Shown here piece by piece: positions 11,747-22,159 of a stretch of 52,896 bases of DNA. The DNA lies in NCBI GenBank assembly GCA_002633005.1, contig NMRA01000025.1:1660304-1713199 (forward strand), read 5' to 3'. The stretch's first letter is position 1; every line of letters starts with the position of its first letter. This stretch comes from Phoronis australis (taxonomy: Eukaryota > Phoronida > Phoronidae). Both the position numbers and the translations under genes were made by a program. The notes under the pieces are model-generated. The model was not told the origin of the DNA. It saw only the letters and a list, made by a program, of their open reading frames with translations, and searched no databases.

Positions 11747-13525
11747 ACTGTTTCTAGGCTTGATAATAACTGGCAGGTCTTCATAATTGTTTCAGGCCAC
11801 TAAGTTGCATGTTACGACGAGTTAGTTTCAATGCAGTGACGCACATCAGGGTATTTGTATCGAGTGTAAATTTACGGTTACTCTAGCTCTATGAAGGAGA
11901 AGAGTTTTTCTTTGCGGTATTTGTTTACAGAGCGTCCTCGTCGCAGAACGCCGGTTGAGAAAAGAATGAGTACGCGACGTCTTGTATGCTAGAACTCTTG
12001 TAATCATTGATATCAGCATTTTAGGCGTTCTATAAGAAGATAGAGACGGTCAGTGCGACAGATTACGCGATGAATGTATCCTCATTTTACCATTTTACCT
12101 GAATTGTCGAGTCATCATCATTTACAAATATACCACATCACAAAAAACATGTAGGCTATTGTGGACATCTCAAGTTTCTTAATTAACAATACACGTTTTT
12201 TTGTAATGTTTCATTGTGAATTAAAAAATGTGGGTTGTTGGACAAGTGTCTTGTTGCACAGCCGGTTCAGAATGAGTAAAGCCGACGGCGGATTTATTTT
12301 GGTAGTGTCCAAGGGGAAGGGTACTTTATGATAAATTTACTTAATGGGTTGTAGTGCTTGAACGGAATGGAATAGTATTCAATTTGACGTTTGCGTTCAT
12401 TTATCTTTGCGGACCGAGGGTCTCTGTTATACTAATATCAGAAGACAAGTGACGAAAGTTTTCCATGTTGTCTGCGATATGAAAATTAGAAATTCTGAAC
12501 TATTCTAATCGAGCTCGTTGGGGGCAAACAATCGGATTTCTCTTACTCCACCTGGGGTCTTGCTATTTAAGAATTAGCACATTCTGGACTTCTCTTTTTC
12601 GTGTAGGTAGATAAATACATTGCATGACACACCAGGCACTCCTGAGTTGAGTACAAAGTGATGTACACCTCGCTAACTTACACCTTAGTGTTAATTTCTT
12701 GGTTGCAGCACTGTAAAACAAAGTGAAATAACACTAAGTTTGCTTGCATTGTGATTAGTATATGAGGTTGGCGTGGTAACAATTTCATATGAAAACAGGA
12801 CAAGTGCATGTGTTTCATTCACCGCGTCTGTAGTTGAATACTTTATGAGTATGGTGCTCTGCTACAAGAATGTTTAGCGTGGCGTCTTTTTGACGTCATT
12901 ATGACGGTTTGAACCCAGTGTGACGGCATAGTCTATTCTTATTTCCGGGTCCAAATGGTGTCATCTACTGACATGACACGCCACCACCAAACAAGTGAAT
13001 ATTTCAGAACAACCTGTGGAATTTTACGTTTCGTATAGCCTTTTAATTTATTTGCCTATCTCTTCGTGAGTCAGGTAACTCACCAACGAGTAATTCGTAT
13101 ACTTTGACGCATACAGCTTTCGATTCTCCTAAAATCTGAAGTGCAAACGTTCTTATTCCCGTATTCTTGTTCCGGTTCTTGGATACACTCTCTCCAGGCC
13201 ATGTTGTCATTGTATAACATGGGAAGGTATCAAAAACAAAAATACTTGAAACAAATGAAAAATAAATGTCACTTTCAATATGATCGCAATTAGTATTGTC
13301 AGTTCGGGTATATTTGGATGTCAGTGATAACATATCTGACACATGACCTGATTTGGACCCACACATAGAAACAGAAATCCACAGGCACATCACATTTTCA
13401 AAAAAATTGCAGCTCTTGGAATTTTTCCCATTCAGGTAACCACGGGAGCAAGGAGCTTTAAATGTTCACAGAGGGATTAGGCGGTGTGCTCAGACAGCGG
13501 GAGTTCAGAAGGAATATGATTGCCA

Positions 13526-13780
13526 GGGGCCCGTTCCAAGAAAACTGACTTAGCTAAGGCAATTCTTAAATTTGTGACAAATTTGAGATAAAACTTCAAT
13601 TTGTATTAAGTTCGTTCCAAAAAACTGAGTGATCTAGGTTTACCGGGTAACTTAAGTTTTTGACTTAAGTTTGTCGTTTCATTCACTTACCTGATGTGGA
13701 AGTTTCAAAGTTTGAATGTTGAGACAAATCTTAGAGTTAAGTCGAAAATGAATTTAAGTCAATTTCTTGGAACGGGCCCC
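13526..13780 (+). mobile_element. MITE with 'GGGGCCCGTTCCAAGAAA' inverted ends
   Basis: The left end 'ggggcccgttccaagaaa' and right end 'tttcttggaacgggcccc' are near-perfect inverted repeats about 255 bp apart. The interior holds a second degenerate copy of the terminus ('ttcgttccaaaaaactgag'). A diverged inverted relative lies in an NPRL2 intron at about 38395-38605. No open frame is present. Confidence 0.75.
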
Positions 13781-14432
13781 AGGTCCACGACCAGGTAATG
13801 CTTTTTGAAATGGTTAATAATTAACAGCGGTACATAACTGAGACATAATTATTTTTGTTCCTAATTTTGGCGCCCATTAAATTGCGTAAGGAAAAATGCC
13901 AAGAAACAGGTTGAAGTTATGTAGTCCGCCAATATGCTATTCTAGTAATCTGCAGCAGTCTTTGTGAAAAACGTTTTGCTATGACGTCCCTGTCTTATCT
14001 GTTCAAATCAGTGGCTGTTCGACGCCAGGTAGCGCTGTTTACTTTCGAGCGTTACAACACATTTTTGTTGTAGACATCGTTTGTTTTAACCTTGAGCATG
14101 CGCGTTGAAATCTACCAGCAGAAAGTCGAACATCAACTGTTCAAAGCGTCTGTTTTTACGATTTCTGGTTTATAAAAAGCAAGGCGAGTAAAGACGACAG
14201 CTGATTCTCCGGACGGGCTTTTTGGTAAGATTTTTGTGCTTTGACCACGAATTTCTTGCGAACTGGGTGAAGCAGGACACCGGGAATGGTGTTGGGAGAA
14301 AGAACAATTCCTCATGCCATGGTTTGTTGAACCTCTGTTTTGTGCTGGGAGTAATATTATAGTCCTAGGTTTTGTGTAAATTTATTGAGTTTTGTGTTTG
14401 CTATGGACGGCTGAAGTGAAGCACCCGTGGAA

Positions 14433-14507
14433 TTTCTAGTCGGAAGTGTCATACCTTGTAGTATTATAGTGTATTGGGGACGATCAGAAGCTGAGGACGC
14501 CTGTGCC
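14433..14507 (-). repeat. Terminal-repeat-like sequence, inverted partner of 8370-8440
   Basis: On the minus strand this matches 8370-8440 over about 70 bp, ending at 'gaagctgaggacgcc' on the plus strand. The two copies face each other across about 6 kb that includes globin exons 2 and 3. Confidence 0.6.
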
Positions 14508-14679
14508 TGTGGGGTGTGGGGAGGACAGTCAAAACTGAAAAAGTAGGTGGTGCTCCATATCTGCCTCTATGTAAAACCCACATCAGTAAATTACCTGATT
14601 TCAGACTTCAAAGTTAACTATAAGACAATTTGTGTTATAAATCGTTTCCTTGGTCTTTATATAGTCCGATTACCTCTCG

Positions 14680-15030
14680 TCGTCAGTCTCCAAAGGTCGT
14701 CCGCCATCTTGTTTCGCGTGCAGCGCTGCCACGCGGGACTTAGCGTTCCAATTTGGAACGCTCGTCTGCACGTTAGGTACTAACCTCTCGGGAGAAACAC
14801 GCGTGNGCACATGACGACCATAGGTGTCATTATAAAATGGCTGCCGAAAAGCAATGCACAGTTGAACAACTCGGCTTAAGTAAAAGAAAACGTTTGAATC
14901 AACGAATACTATATATTTGTGAGAGTTAAATCAAGTCCTATTCAGATCATAACTTTGAAGTGGAATAATTGGGTGAGTAAGACAACAAGCCGGTTTTATG
15001 CTTAGGCGGACGACTATAGGGTTTCGGAGT
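14680..15030 (+). repeat. CpG-rich promoter-like cassette, copy 1
   Basis: This ~350 bp block contains 'ccgccatctt' (14701-14710, a good YY1-type site), CpG-rich sequence, TATAAAA (14831-14837) and then a 30-codon frame at 14837-14929 beginning MAAEKQCTVEQLG. Further on there is a donor-like 'gggtgagt'. The block recurs at 18556-18681 plus 19676-19898, where about 1 kb is inserted in the middle and the ATG is changed. An undetermined base at 14806 sits where the second copy has its insertion. I read it as a duplicated promoter/first-exon-like unit or part of a mobile element. The peptide matches nothing I know. Confidence 0.55.
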
Positions 15031-15664
15031 GTAAGTTTGTAATCTTTTTGTCACGAATTATCGCTGATAAATAACTTTTTGTAAGTTTTTTAGCACACGA
15101 TTTTCCGCCATGCTATCAACTTTCGAAAAAGTGCTTCTTGTTCCTCCAATCCAAAAGAGCACTATACTTTCGATTACAAATATGAAATTTGGAAAGGATG
15201 TAGTTTAGATGTGTGCGCACCTGCTCAAATTCTTTTCTTGAAGTCAAGGCCAAGTTTTCATGGCGTGTTTTCGATCGTCCGGAAGGCCTAATTTTGATCG
15301 GTTGGGAGATTGATGTTTTTGCAGTTGCGTAATATGCCCCCAATTTTTAGATGAAGAATTTATCACTCTTTTAATTGAGAATTATTTCATTTTCAGAAAT
15401 TCTGTCAAACTGCTGCGCCTTGGCACTTTTCAAACAGCAGTCGTTAGTTCACTAAATCGCCGCATGTCAGTGCCACGAGCAGCTTTGTTGAAGTCCAATG
15501 GTGCCGCAACTTAGCCGTTCAAAACAAAATTGTTACAAAGACTTTTTGTTGCGTAGATGATGAAATCCTTCTTGTTAAGAGGATTGGTTTGTTTTCCCAA
15601 ATGGTCTTTTGTGTACTGTCTGATGTTTTTTGCCATGATACGTTCTGATAGTACATAGGTGGGG

Positions 15665-15705
15665 CAGCACTGAAAAAAGTGGGGCTATAGCCTCCCCCAG
15701 TCCTC
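15665..15705. repeat. Dispersed repeat fragment, copy 2 of 2
   Basis: Shares 'cagcactgaaaaa' and 'tggggctatagcctccc' with 5383-5430 in the same orientation; the flanking sequence is different. Confidence 0.5.
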
Positions 15706-15744
15706 TATCAGGCTATGATGTGCTGCCCATGTAGTAGTACTCTG

Positions 15745-15915
15745 GGGCAGATCCAGGATTTTTTGTTAGGAGGGGAGGGGGTGGCCAGGGCAGAGTATTA
15801 GGCAGGATTTTACCCATAAGGTATTTGCACCTTCGAACTGCCAAATGAAATCTTGGGGAGTTTTGGGGGGGGGCATGGCCCCTTTCACGCCCCCCCCTTC
15901 CAAATCCACCAATGT
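15745..15915 (+). mobile_element. Short MITE-like repeat 'GGATCCAGGATTTT', copy 2
   Basis: Same family as 11594-11746: 'cagatccaggattttttg' at the start, 'gaactgccaaatg' centrally, 'ggggcatggcccctttcac' towards the end. It is enriched in G and C runs and has no coding capacity. Confidence 0.65.
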
Positions 15916-16362
15916 TATCTTTTGGTATGATGTGAAATTTCGTCCTAGCTCAGGTGTATTTATTTCTAAGCTTATGTGTTGTCTTTGCTCTTTTCCTTAT
16001 AAGCTGTGTAATCCATTGTTTTCGGGGTTGATGCTCCTGTTCCATATGCTAACAACACACTTAAACCGCAATATCTGTGCAGAAATCGATCCAAATTGTA
16101 TATAATACACACCACCATGTTCGTCTCAATGAGACAAATCTTTTGATATGCAGCACATATATATTCTTTTATTTTTTACGAAATTATGTAGAAAGTCAGA
16201 TATTTTACGCATAATCGTCGCATTTCAACGGCCATTTTCTCGGTTACTGCTCACCCAATTTTTATGATTTTTACACCATTTCATTTCTCACACCAAGGGC
16301 TTTTCAACAATGTATGACACATGGGCGTTGTAAAAAAATTAAAAACGTCCTCCCTACAGTAG

Positions 16363-17178
16363 ACACTGGTGACCTAAAGTCGTGAATATAGGCATAAAAA
16401 GCAGCTGATTGTCATACAACCCAATTTCCGTTAGCAACTGCTCATGTGGTGTCATGGACATATATCAGTCTTCACAAATATATGTGTTTTGACAATCTTA
16501 TCCCTTATTTGTCTCCGTAAGCAGAGTTTTGAAACAGTCACTGATATCGCCGACCATTTTGAATGAGGCCCTAAAGTCGTGACCGTTTCGTTTAGACGAA
16601 AATACACGAAGTAAGACCACACAAATCAACTACAGTGCTTACAGTTACTCTAGACGACATAAAAACGCATCGCATTAATTGTTTATTAATTCAGTTTCAA
16701 TTGAAATAAATTGTTATGTCTTTTGCACCCAACTTCGATGTGCACAGACATTTTCAATGAGGTTATCTACGTAAAACACTAAGAACCCAGCATCAGTTAT
16801 CTCTCTGTATTTTGTTGCTTTGGCCTTACAAAACTTGGTCGACTGTGGGACATTTTGATACATTATTCAAGCCACCCCTGGAGCGCGTGTTACAGGAAAT
16901 CTGAATGATGTTTAGTTTCGAAAATATATTCTGAAAATGCACAAAAAAGTGGATTAGTGAAATGTGCTGTTTTTAAGATGCATTTGTAAAAAGAAGCCAC
17001 ACACTCACTGTATTGTGAATATCAACACGTCCTGGTATTCGTTTGACGTTCGTAAGCAAACAAACACTGGAAACTTCAACGCTAGATGTCGCGTGACCGC
17101 ACAGAAGCAGAAATAAGTTCACAACTTTAGGGCACTCATGACTTAAGGGCACTCACGACTTTAGGACCTCTAATGGTA
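16363..17178 (+). mobile_element. ~800 bp non-autonomous DNA element, copy 1
   Basis: It begins 'cagtagacactggtgacc' followed by 'taaagtcgtga', and ends 'tcacgactttaggacctc' then 'taatggtac'. The ends are imperfect inverted repeats of about 27 bp, and a TA dinucleotide flanks both sides. The same element is found in the same orientation at 20476-21272. The terminal motif 'cctaaagtcgtga' also recurs internally at about 16570. No transposase frame is visible, so I call it non-autonomous, possibly Tc1/mariner-like by the TA flanks. Confidence 0.65.
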
Positions 17179-17194
17179 CTATGGGGTTATTCCC

Positions 17195-17690
17195 TTCACT
17201 GACTTCAGCAAGAGTAGACAGTACCACCGTTACAGCTGGCCACAGTGGAGATGGTAGTCATCCCATTGGCCCTCCATATGCTGAAAGTTTTTCAGCAAAT
17301 TATGCCTCACATTAATTAAGCCATCAAAGGCGCGTTGTTATAACTACCTTTTGCACACAGAGGGACACCTTAGAGGTCCACTGATGTCTTTAACTTTTCA
17401 CAACTCAAACAAATGTGGGCAACTGAACAAAGGACCCTTCGAATAGTTTGATTGCGGAGTATTTGTTTGAGCTGTGAAAAGTGAAAAAGGTAGACATCGA
17501 CGTCCTCCTAAGGTGTCCCTCTATGCACAAAAGGTATTTATTGCAACATGACATTGATTGCTTAATTAATGTGAGGAGCAATTCACCTAAAAGTTTCTGG
17601 GATATGGAGTGCTTATAGGATGACTACCATCTCTACTGCAGCCTGTTAAGACGGTGATATTGTCTACAGCAAGAGCTGAAAAGAGGTAAT
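17195..17690. repeat. Long imperfect fold-back (inverted repeat)
   Basis: The left arm (about 17208-17415) and right arm (about 17460-17675) are imperfect reverse complements over roughly 200 bp, with a loop of about 45 nt. Matching landmarks include 'gagatggtagtcatcc' / 'ggatgactaccatctc', 'cacattaattaag' / 'cttaattaatgtg' and 'agagggacacctta' / 'taaggtgtccctct'. No coding frame is present. It is either a fold-back transposon or an inverted duplication, and transcription would give a long hairpin RNA. Confidence 0.75.
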
Positions 17691-17814
17691 CAGTCGAAGC
17701 AAATCGACCTTGGTTAATTTTTAATATCCCGGAATACCAATTCAATCCGACAACATCGGACTTGTTACAGTAAATCTACTTTACAAAGAACAAACACAAC
17801 AGGGCTCGACGCTA

Positions 17815-17890
17815 TTAAAATCGCCAGGTCGCATTTTGCGACCTAGCCAAAATCCCAGGTCGCATTTTCAAAATCCAGCTCGCATTCGGT
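17815..17890. repeat. Palindromic 'AGGTCGCA-TTT-TGCGACCT' repeat cluster
   Basis: At about 17825-17845 the sequence 'aggtcgcattttgcgacct' is a near-perfect palindrome, followed by two diverged units ('caggtcgcattttca', 'cagctcgcattcgg'). The same motif series appears at about 1128-1245. The class is unknown. Confidence 0.55.
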
Positions 17891-17892
17891 AA

Positions 17893-17985
17893 AGCAGAAT
17901 GGTGAATGTTGGCCAATTCCCCTTTTGTCCACTGACGTCACAAGCATACTGGCGCCCCCAGTGGAGGCCCTGAGAACTCGTAAAC
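17893..17985 (-). repeat. Inverted repeat pair, left arm
   Basis: About 85 bp, including 'gaatggtgaatgttggcc' and 'ctggcgcccccagtgg', is repeated in reverse complement at 18465-18551. About 480 bp separate the arms. The match is close (only a few differences by eye), which suggests a fairly young duplication or a mobile element. Confidence 0.7.
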
Positions 17986-18183
17986 AAGCATGCTGGCGAC
18001 TGTGGTTAAAGTATTTTTTTATGATTTTTCCAGAGTCGCTATGTTTTAGAGTGTTTTTTAAATAATGTTGCATGTCATACCTCTCACAAAATTAATATTG
18101 TTCCAATAAATTAAGAAAATTGGAATATTCATTCTCGCGATCCTGCAACACCATCCATATGTTCTTCTGTGACACACGGCAAA

Positions 18184-18286
18184 GCCAAAGTTTTATCCCC
18201 ACGCGAAATAGCCTCGTTTACGCTCGACTAAAAANGCCAAAGTTTTATCCCCACGCGAAATAGCCTCGTTTACGCTCGACTAAAAA
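18184..18286. repeat. Exact 51-bp tandem duplication split by an N
   Basis: Two identical 51-bp copies (18184-18234 and 18236-18286) flank a single undetermined base. Exact duplication around an N is typical of an assembly join, although a real very recent duplication is possible. Confidence 0.85.
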
Positions 18287-18464
18287 GGAATCTTTCAACC
18301 ATAATTAATTGATACTATATACCATTCATTATTATATACCATGCATTATGTTTTTAGAAAAAAAAACGATACTCAACGTCCCACAATAAATACAAGTCCG
18401 TTCGCCAGCTTGGCTCGGCCGTTGCTAGGCTGGATACTACCGGGTTCATGAACTCGGTTTAGTT

Positions 18465-18551
18465 ATGAGTTTTCAGGGCCTCCACTGGGGGGCGCCAGTA
18501 TGCTTGTGACGTCAGTGGACAAAAGGGGAATTGGCCAACATTCACCATTCT
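18465..18551 (+). repeat. Inverted repeat pair, right arm
   Basis: Reverse complement of 17893-17985. It runs directly into the second copy of the promoter-like cassette at 18556, so the two may belong to one composite element. Confidence 0.7.
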
Positions 18552-18555
18552 GCCG

Positions 18556-19898
18556 TCGGTCAGGCTCCAAAGGTCGTCCGCCATCTTCTTTCGCATGCAG
18601 CGCAGCCACGCGGGACTTAGCGTTCCAATTTGGAGTGCTCGTCTACACGTTAGGTACTTACTTCTCGGGAGAAACGCGCATGGAAGAACTGAGAATAAAA
18701 TTAATGCATTTACCGACTGTTTTTTTGAGACCACTTAAAAACTTGTGGATTTTACTAATGCCCTTTTTTTGTTCATTTTCAGAAGATATTTTCGAAATTT
18801 AATTTTCTTCAGATGGAGCAAAAAACAACTCAGAGATTGTTTATGCATTGTATCTATTTGTCCCAGCCACTAACCGACACCCGTTAGGCCAAAGGAAAAA
18901 CGCAGCAGACAAATGGAACACGCTGGGTGCTTAACAGTTTCGGCTCACGCATTCGTCATCAAAATATTGTCCACTTGTTTTTTATTGCAAAACACAGTAC
19001 TGAGCTAAACATTTATGTTGAAATTTTTGGTTAAAGCATTTTGAATTTATTTGAAAAAAATTAAAATACTTGAATTGATAGAGAATGGCCACCAATAAAG
19101 TAAAACATTGACTTTATTTCACTATACTGCATTGTTACGTACAACACAGCATGACATGATCAAAAATAAAAGAAGAGATTGAGCAATAAAACACAAATAC
19201 AACTTGGGTATTTATTTATTTATTTATGATTGCAGAAGCCTGTTAAAGGTGAGAAAAAATCAAACAATACGATATTGGGTAATTTATTAGAACAATTGTA
19301 TCGAGGTTCAATGATCAACTTGCACAGACAAAGTCCCAAAGGGTTACAGTTCTGTTTTGGCTGACAAGGTGTTAACAGAGAATGAAGAAAAACTGAAAAG
19401 AAAAAGAAAGACAGCAGAGATAAGTGATGTTAAGAACAACAAGAGCAAAAAGTTAAATAAAGAGGACACAAATAGAAAATAAGTAAGATCTATCTGGAAT
19501 AAAGCAATTGCGATTTATTTTCCAGGACTGAAATTCTAAATCAATTTTAATCGATTTAAAAATCGATATCATACTAGTAAAACAGTTTTTGGTTGTAGTA
19601 GAATTGCTGTAAACCACTTTCCACTATTTTCTTGGCCTTTTTCTGTGTGGTTTTCTGTTCTTTCAAAAGGCGGCAGCATATGACGACCATAGGAGCCATT
19701 ATAAATTGGCTGCCGAAAAGCAATGCACAGTTCAAACAACTCGGCATAAATAAAAGAAAACTTTTGAATCAACTAATACTATGGATTTGTGGGAGTCAAA
19801 TCAAGTTCTATGCAGAGCATAACTTTGAAGTGGAATAATTGGGTGAGTACGACAACAAGCCGGTTTTATGCTTAGGCGGACGACCATTGGGTTCCCGA
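18556..19898 (+). repeat. Promoter-like cassette, copy 2, interrupted by ~1 kb
   Basis: Segments 18556-18681 and 19676-19898 match 14680-14805 and 14807-15030 respectively. The ~1 kb in between (18682-19675) is absent from copy 1 and is probably an insertion. It carries a 'tttatttatttattta' run near 19211 and a hammerhead-like core at 18962-18937. In this copy the ATG of the 30-codon frame has become TTG, so the frame is not conserved. Confidence 0.6.
18930..18965 (-). ncRNA. Hammerhead-like core (copy E, degenerate)
   Basis: On the minus strand TTGATGA (18962-18956) is followed by 14 nt and then GAAAC (18941-18937), close to the hammerhead CUGANGA...GAAAC layout. The 14-nt region does not make a good stem II, so activity is doubtful. 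It probably marks another Penelope-type remnant. Confidence 0.3.
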
Positions 19899-20475
19899 GT
19901 ATAATATGGAGGGAAAAGTAGCAGCATTTCACCTTTCCATTTTTTTATAATTGTGACCAGTTGATCATTTTTCCACGAAATTGTTTGAAATGATATCATT
20001 TTCACCAATATGGACCTCAAAAACAACTCCCGCTTTTTTCGCGCATTTGTGCTAGTAAATGCGTACCAGGGTCAAATTCGAACCCTTGGGACCGCAACTC
20101 GGGCGAGGGATAGATGGGTCTCGGTCAATTTGACCTTATGATAAACAATGATCTGTAGAAGTCGGTAGATTAGTTCAGTTTTTGACCACCAGGTGACTCC
20201 TTCCATTCAACATGGCGGTATCACTACCGCGTACCTGGAAATAGTGCCAGCAGAAATTTCACAATAAAATATTAAGGGAACGGGGTAGGAAAAAATTCTG
20301 TGCATTTTTGAAAAGATAACGTTGCAAGGAATCGAACGATACCAAAATCATGTGTCAATGTCGTCATATTGTAAACAATTACCTTTTTCAGCTTCTGTTC
20401 TATCCATGTGGCTCACAGCAGACAATTCTATTGTTGTATTATTGCAGGTTCACTAGCTAAGCCTCTAGGCCTCTA

Positions 20476-21272
20476 GAAGTAGACTCCGGTGACCTAAACT
20501 TCAAGTCGTGAATACAAGCATAAAAAGCAGCTGATTGTCATACTACCCAATGTCCGTGAGCAACCATGTGATATCATGGACATGTATCAGCTTTTTCAAA
20601 TATACATGACTTTGTTTTCCAGTCTTAAGTCGTTTTGAAACGGTCGCTCATATCGCCAGCCATTTTGAATGAGGTCCTAAGTCGTGACCGTTTCGTTTAG
20701 ACGAAACTGCACGAAGTAAAGCCACACAAATCAACTATGCTTACAGTTACTGTAGACGACATAAAATGCATTGCATTGTTTATTAATTCAGTTTCAATTG
20801 AAATAAATTGTTATGTGTTTTGCACCCAATTCCGATGTGCATAGACATTTTCAACGAGGATGTTTATGTAAAACGTTAAGAACCCAGCTTCAGTTATCTC
20901 TCTGTATTTTATTGATTTGGCTTTACAAAACTTGATCAACCCTGGGAAATTTTGATACATAGTTCAAGCTACCCCTGGAGCGCGTGTTTGAGCAAATCTG
21001 AACGTTGTATATTTTTGAAAATATATTCTGAAAATGCACAAAAAAGTGGATTAGTGAAATATGCTGATTTTTGAGATACATTTGAAAAAAGAAGCCACGC
21101 ATTCACTGTTTATTATCATATTGTGAATATCAACATGTCCGGGTATTTGTTTGACGTTTGTAAGCAGACAAACACTGTAAACTTTTAACACTAGATGTCG
21201 CGGGACCGCGCAGAAAAATAAGATCGTTCACGACTTTAGGGCACTCATGACTTTAGGACCTCCGACGGTACT
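20476..21272 (+). mobile_element. ~800 bp non-autonomous DNA element, copy 2
   Basis: Aligns along its whole length with 16363-17178, with scattered substitutions and small indels. It ends 'catgactttaggacctcc' then 'gacggtac'. The terminal inverted repeats are more eroded than in copy 1. No coding frame is conserved between the copies. Confidence 0.65.
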
Positions 21273-21830
21273 CACCAGTTAAAACACAGCTACTCAAGCT
21301 TCGATAAAACCCAATCGAGGTGCTCGTCCCTGACAGCCTGATTGCCTGCTGAATGACTGCCAGCAGTATAAATAAAAGAAACATCCGGGGAACCATAAAA
21401 CTGACAAATCACAAGCCGCCACCACAGAAAGATCAAGGACGAATGATGTTGACGATAACAACACTATGCAACAATTTAAAAATAATACTACACAATAAAA
21501 TTCAATACGGTACTATACAGTGGGGCGTAGCATTGTATTGGATTGTTCTACTACAACAGTACAGCTGTGGTACTTTCTAATCCATCCTGTATCCTAGAAG
21601 ATTATCATCAAGTTATGCATTTCCTTGCTAAACTATCAGTCATGTTATTGACGTCACTCTGTGTGTTTGGAGGCAGTTGGAGATACTTCCAATTCCAGCC
21701 CAAACAAATGCTTTTGCAATCAACATCAAGATCATGTCTGAATAGTCCATGCGTACATGGAATTGAAAACTGATTTCCATTATGTACAGCCAATGCGTTT
21801 GCGGTTGAATGGATAGGTACAGAGCAGCGG

Positions 21831-21985
21831 CAGATTTGGGGGGGGGACAAGGAGGTCATTCCCCCCCCCCCCTAAAATTCTCCCATATTTCATTTGGCAG
21901 TTTGGGAGTGAGAATATCTGATTGGCAAAATTATGCCAAATACTTTTCCCTGCCCCCAACTCAAAATCCTGGATCCGCACCTGCA
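21831..21985 (-). mobile_element. Short MITE-like repeat 'GGATCCAGGATTTT', copy 3
   Basis: On the minus strand it starts 'cggatccaggattttgag', contains 'tgccaaatgaaatatg' and ends in a G/C-run and 'aaatctgccgctg'. It lies just upstream of EEF1AKMT1. Confidence 0.65.
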
Positions 21986-22159
21986 GAGGGTTGTGAGGAG
22001 GTCATTCATCAGCTGGCCATCCCAAGAGGGGCAGCACAGATGGGGTCGTGTCCACTGTGGTGATAGACTATGGCATTTTTATGTGTTGTCAGCATTTCCC
22101 TATGCTTGTCGTACAAGTTGTTTCTCTCACATTTCAGACCACGCTGACCAGTTCTCGCT

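Larger units (their letters stand above)
9649..22137. other. Gene-poor, repeat-rich region between globin and EEF1AKMT1
   Basis: Over about 12.5 kb I could support no conserved protein exon. The open frames present are short, match no family I know and often overlap repeats. Individual repeats are listed separately. Unassigned parts with nothing recognisable are roughly 9.7-10.05, 10.2-11.55, 11.75-13.5, 13.8-14.4, 15.05-15.65, 15.95-16.35, 19.9-20.45 and 21.3-21.8 kb. Confidence 0.5.

Noticed and set aside
13043-13393. 116-codon minus-strand frame
   Set aside because: No recognisable domain, composition like the surrounding non-coding DNA, no splice or neighbour support.
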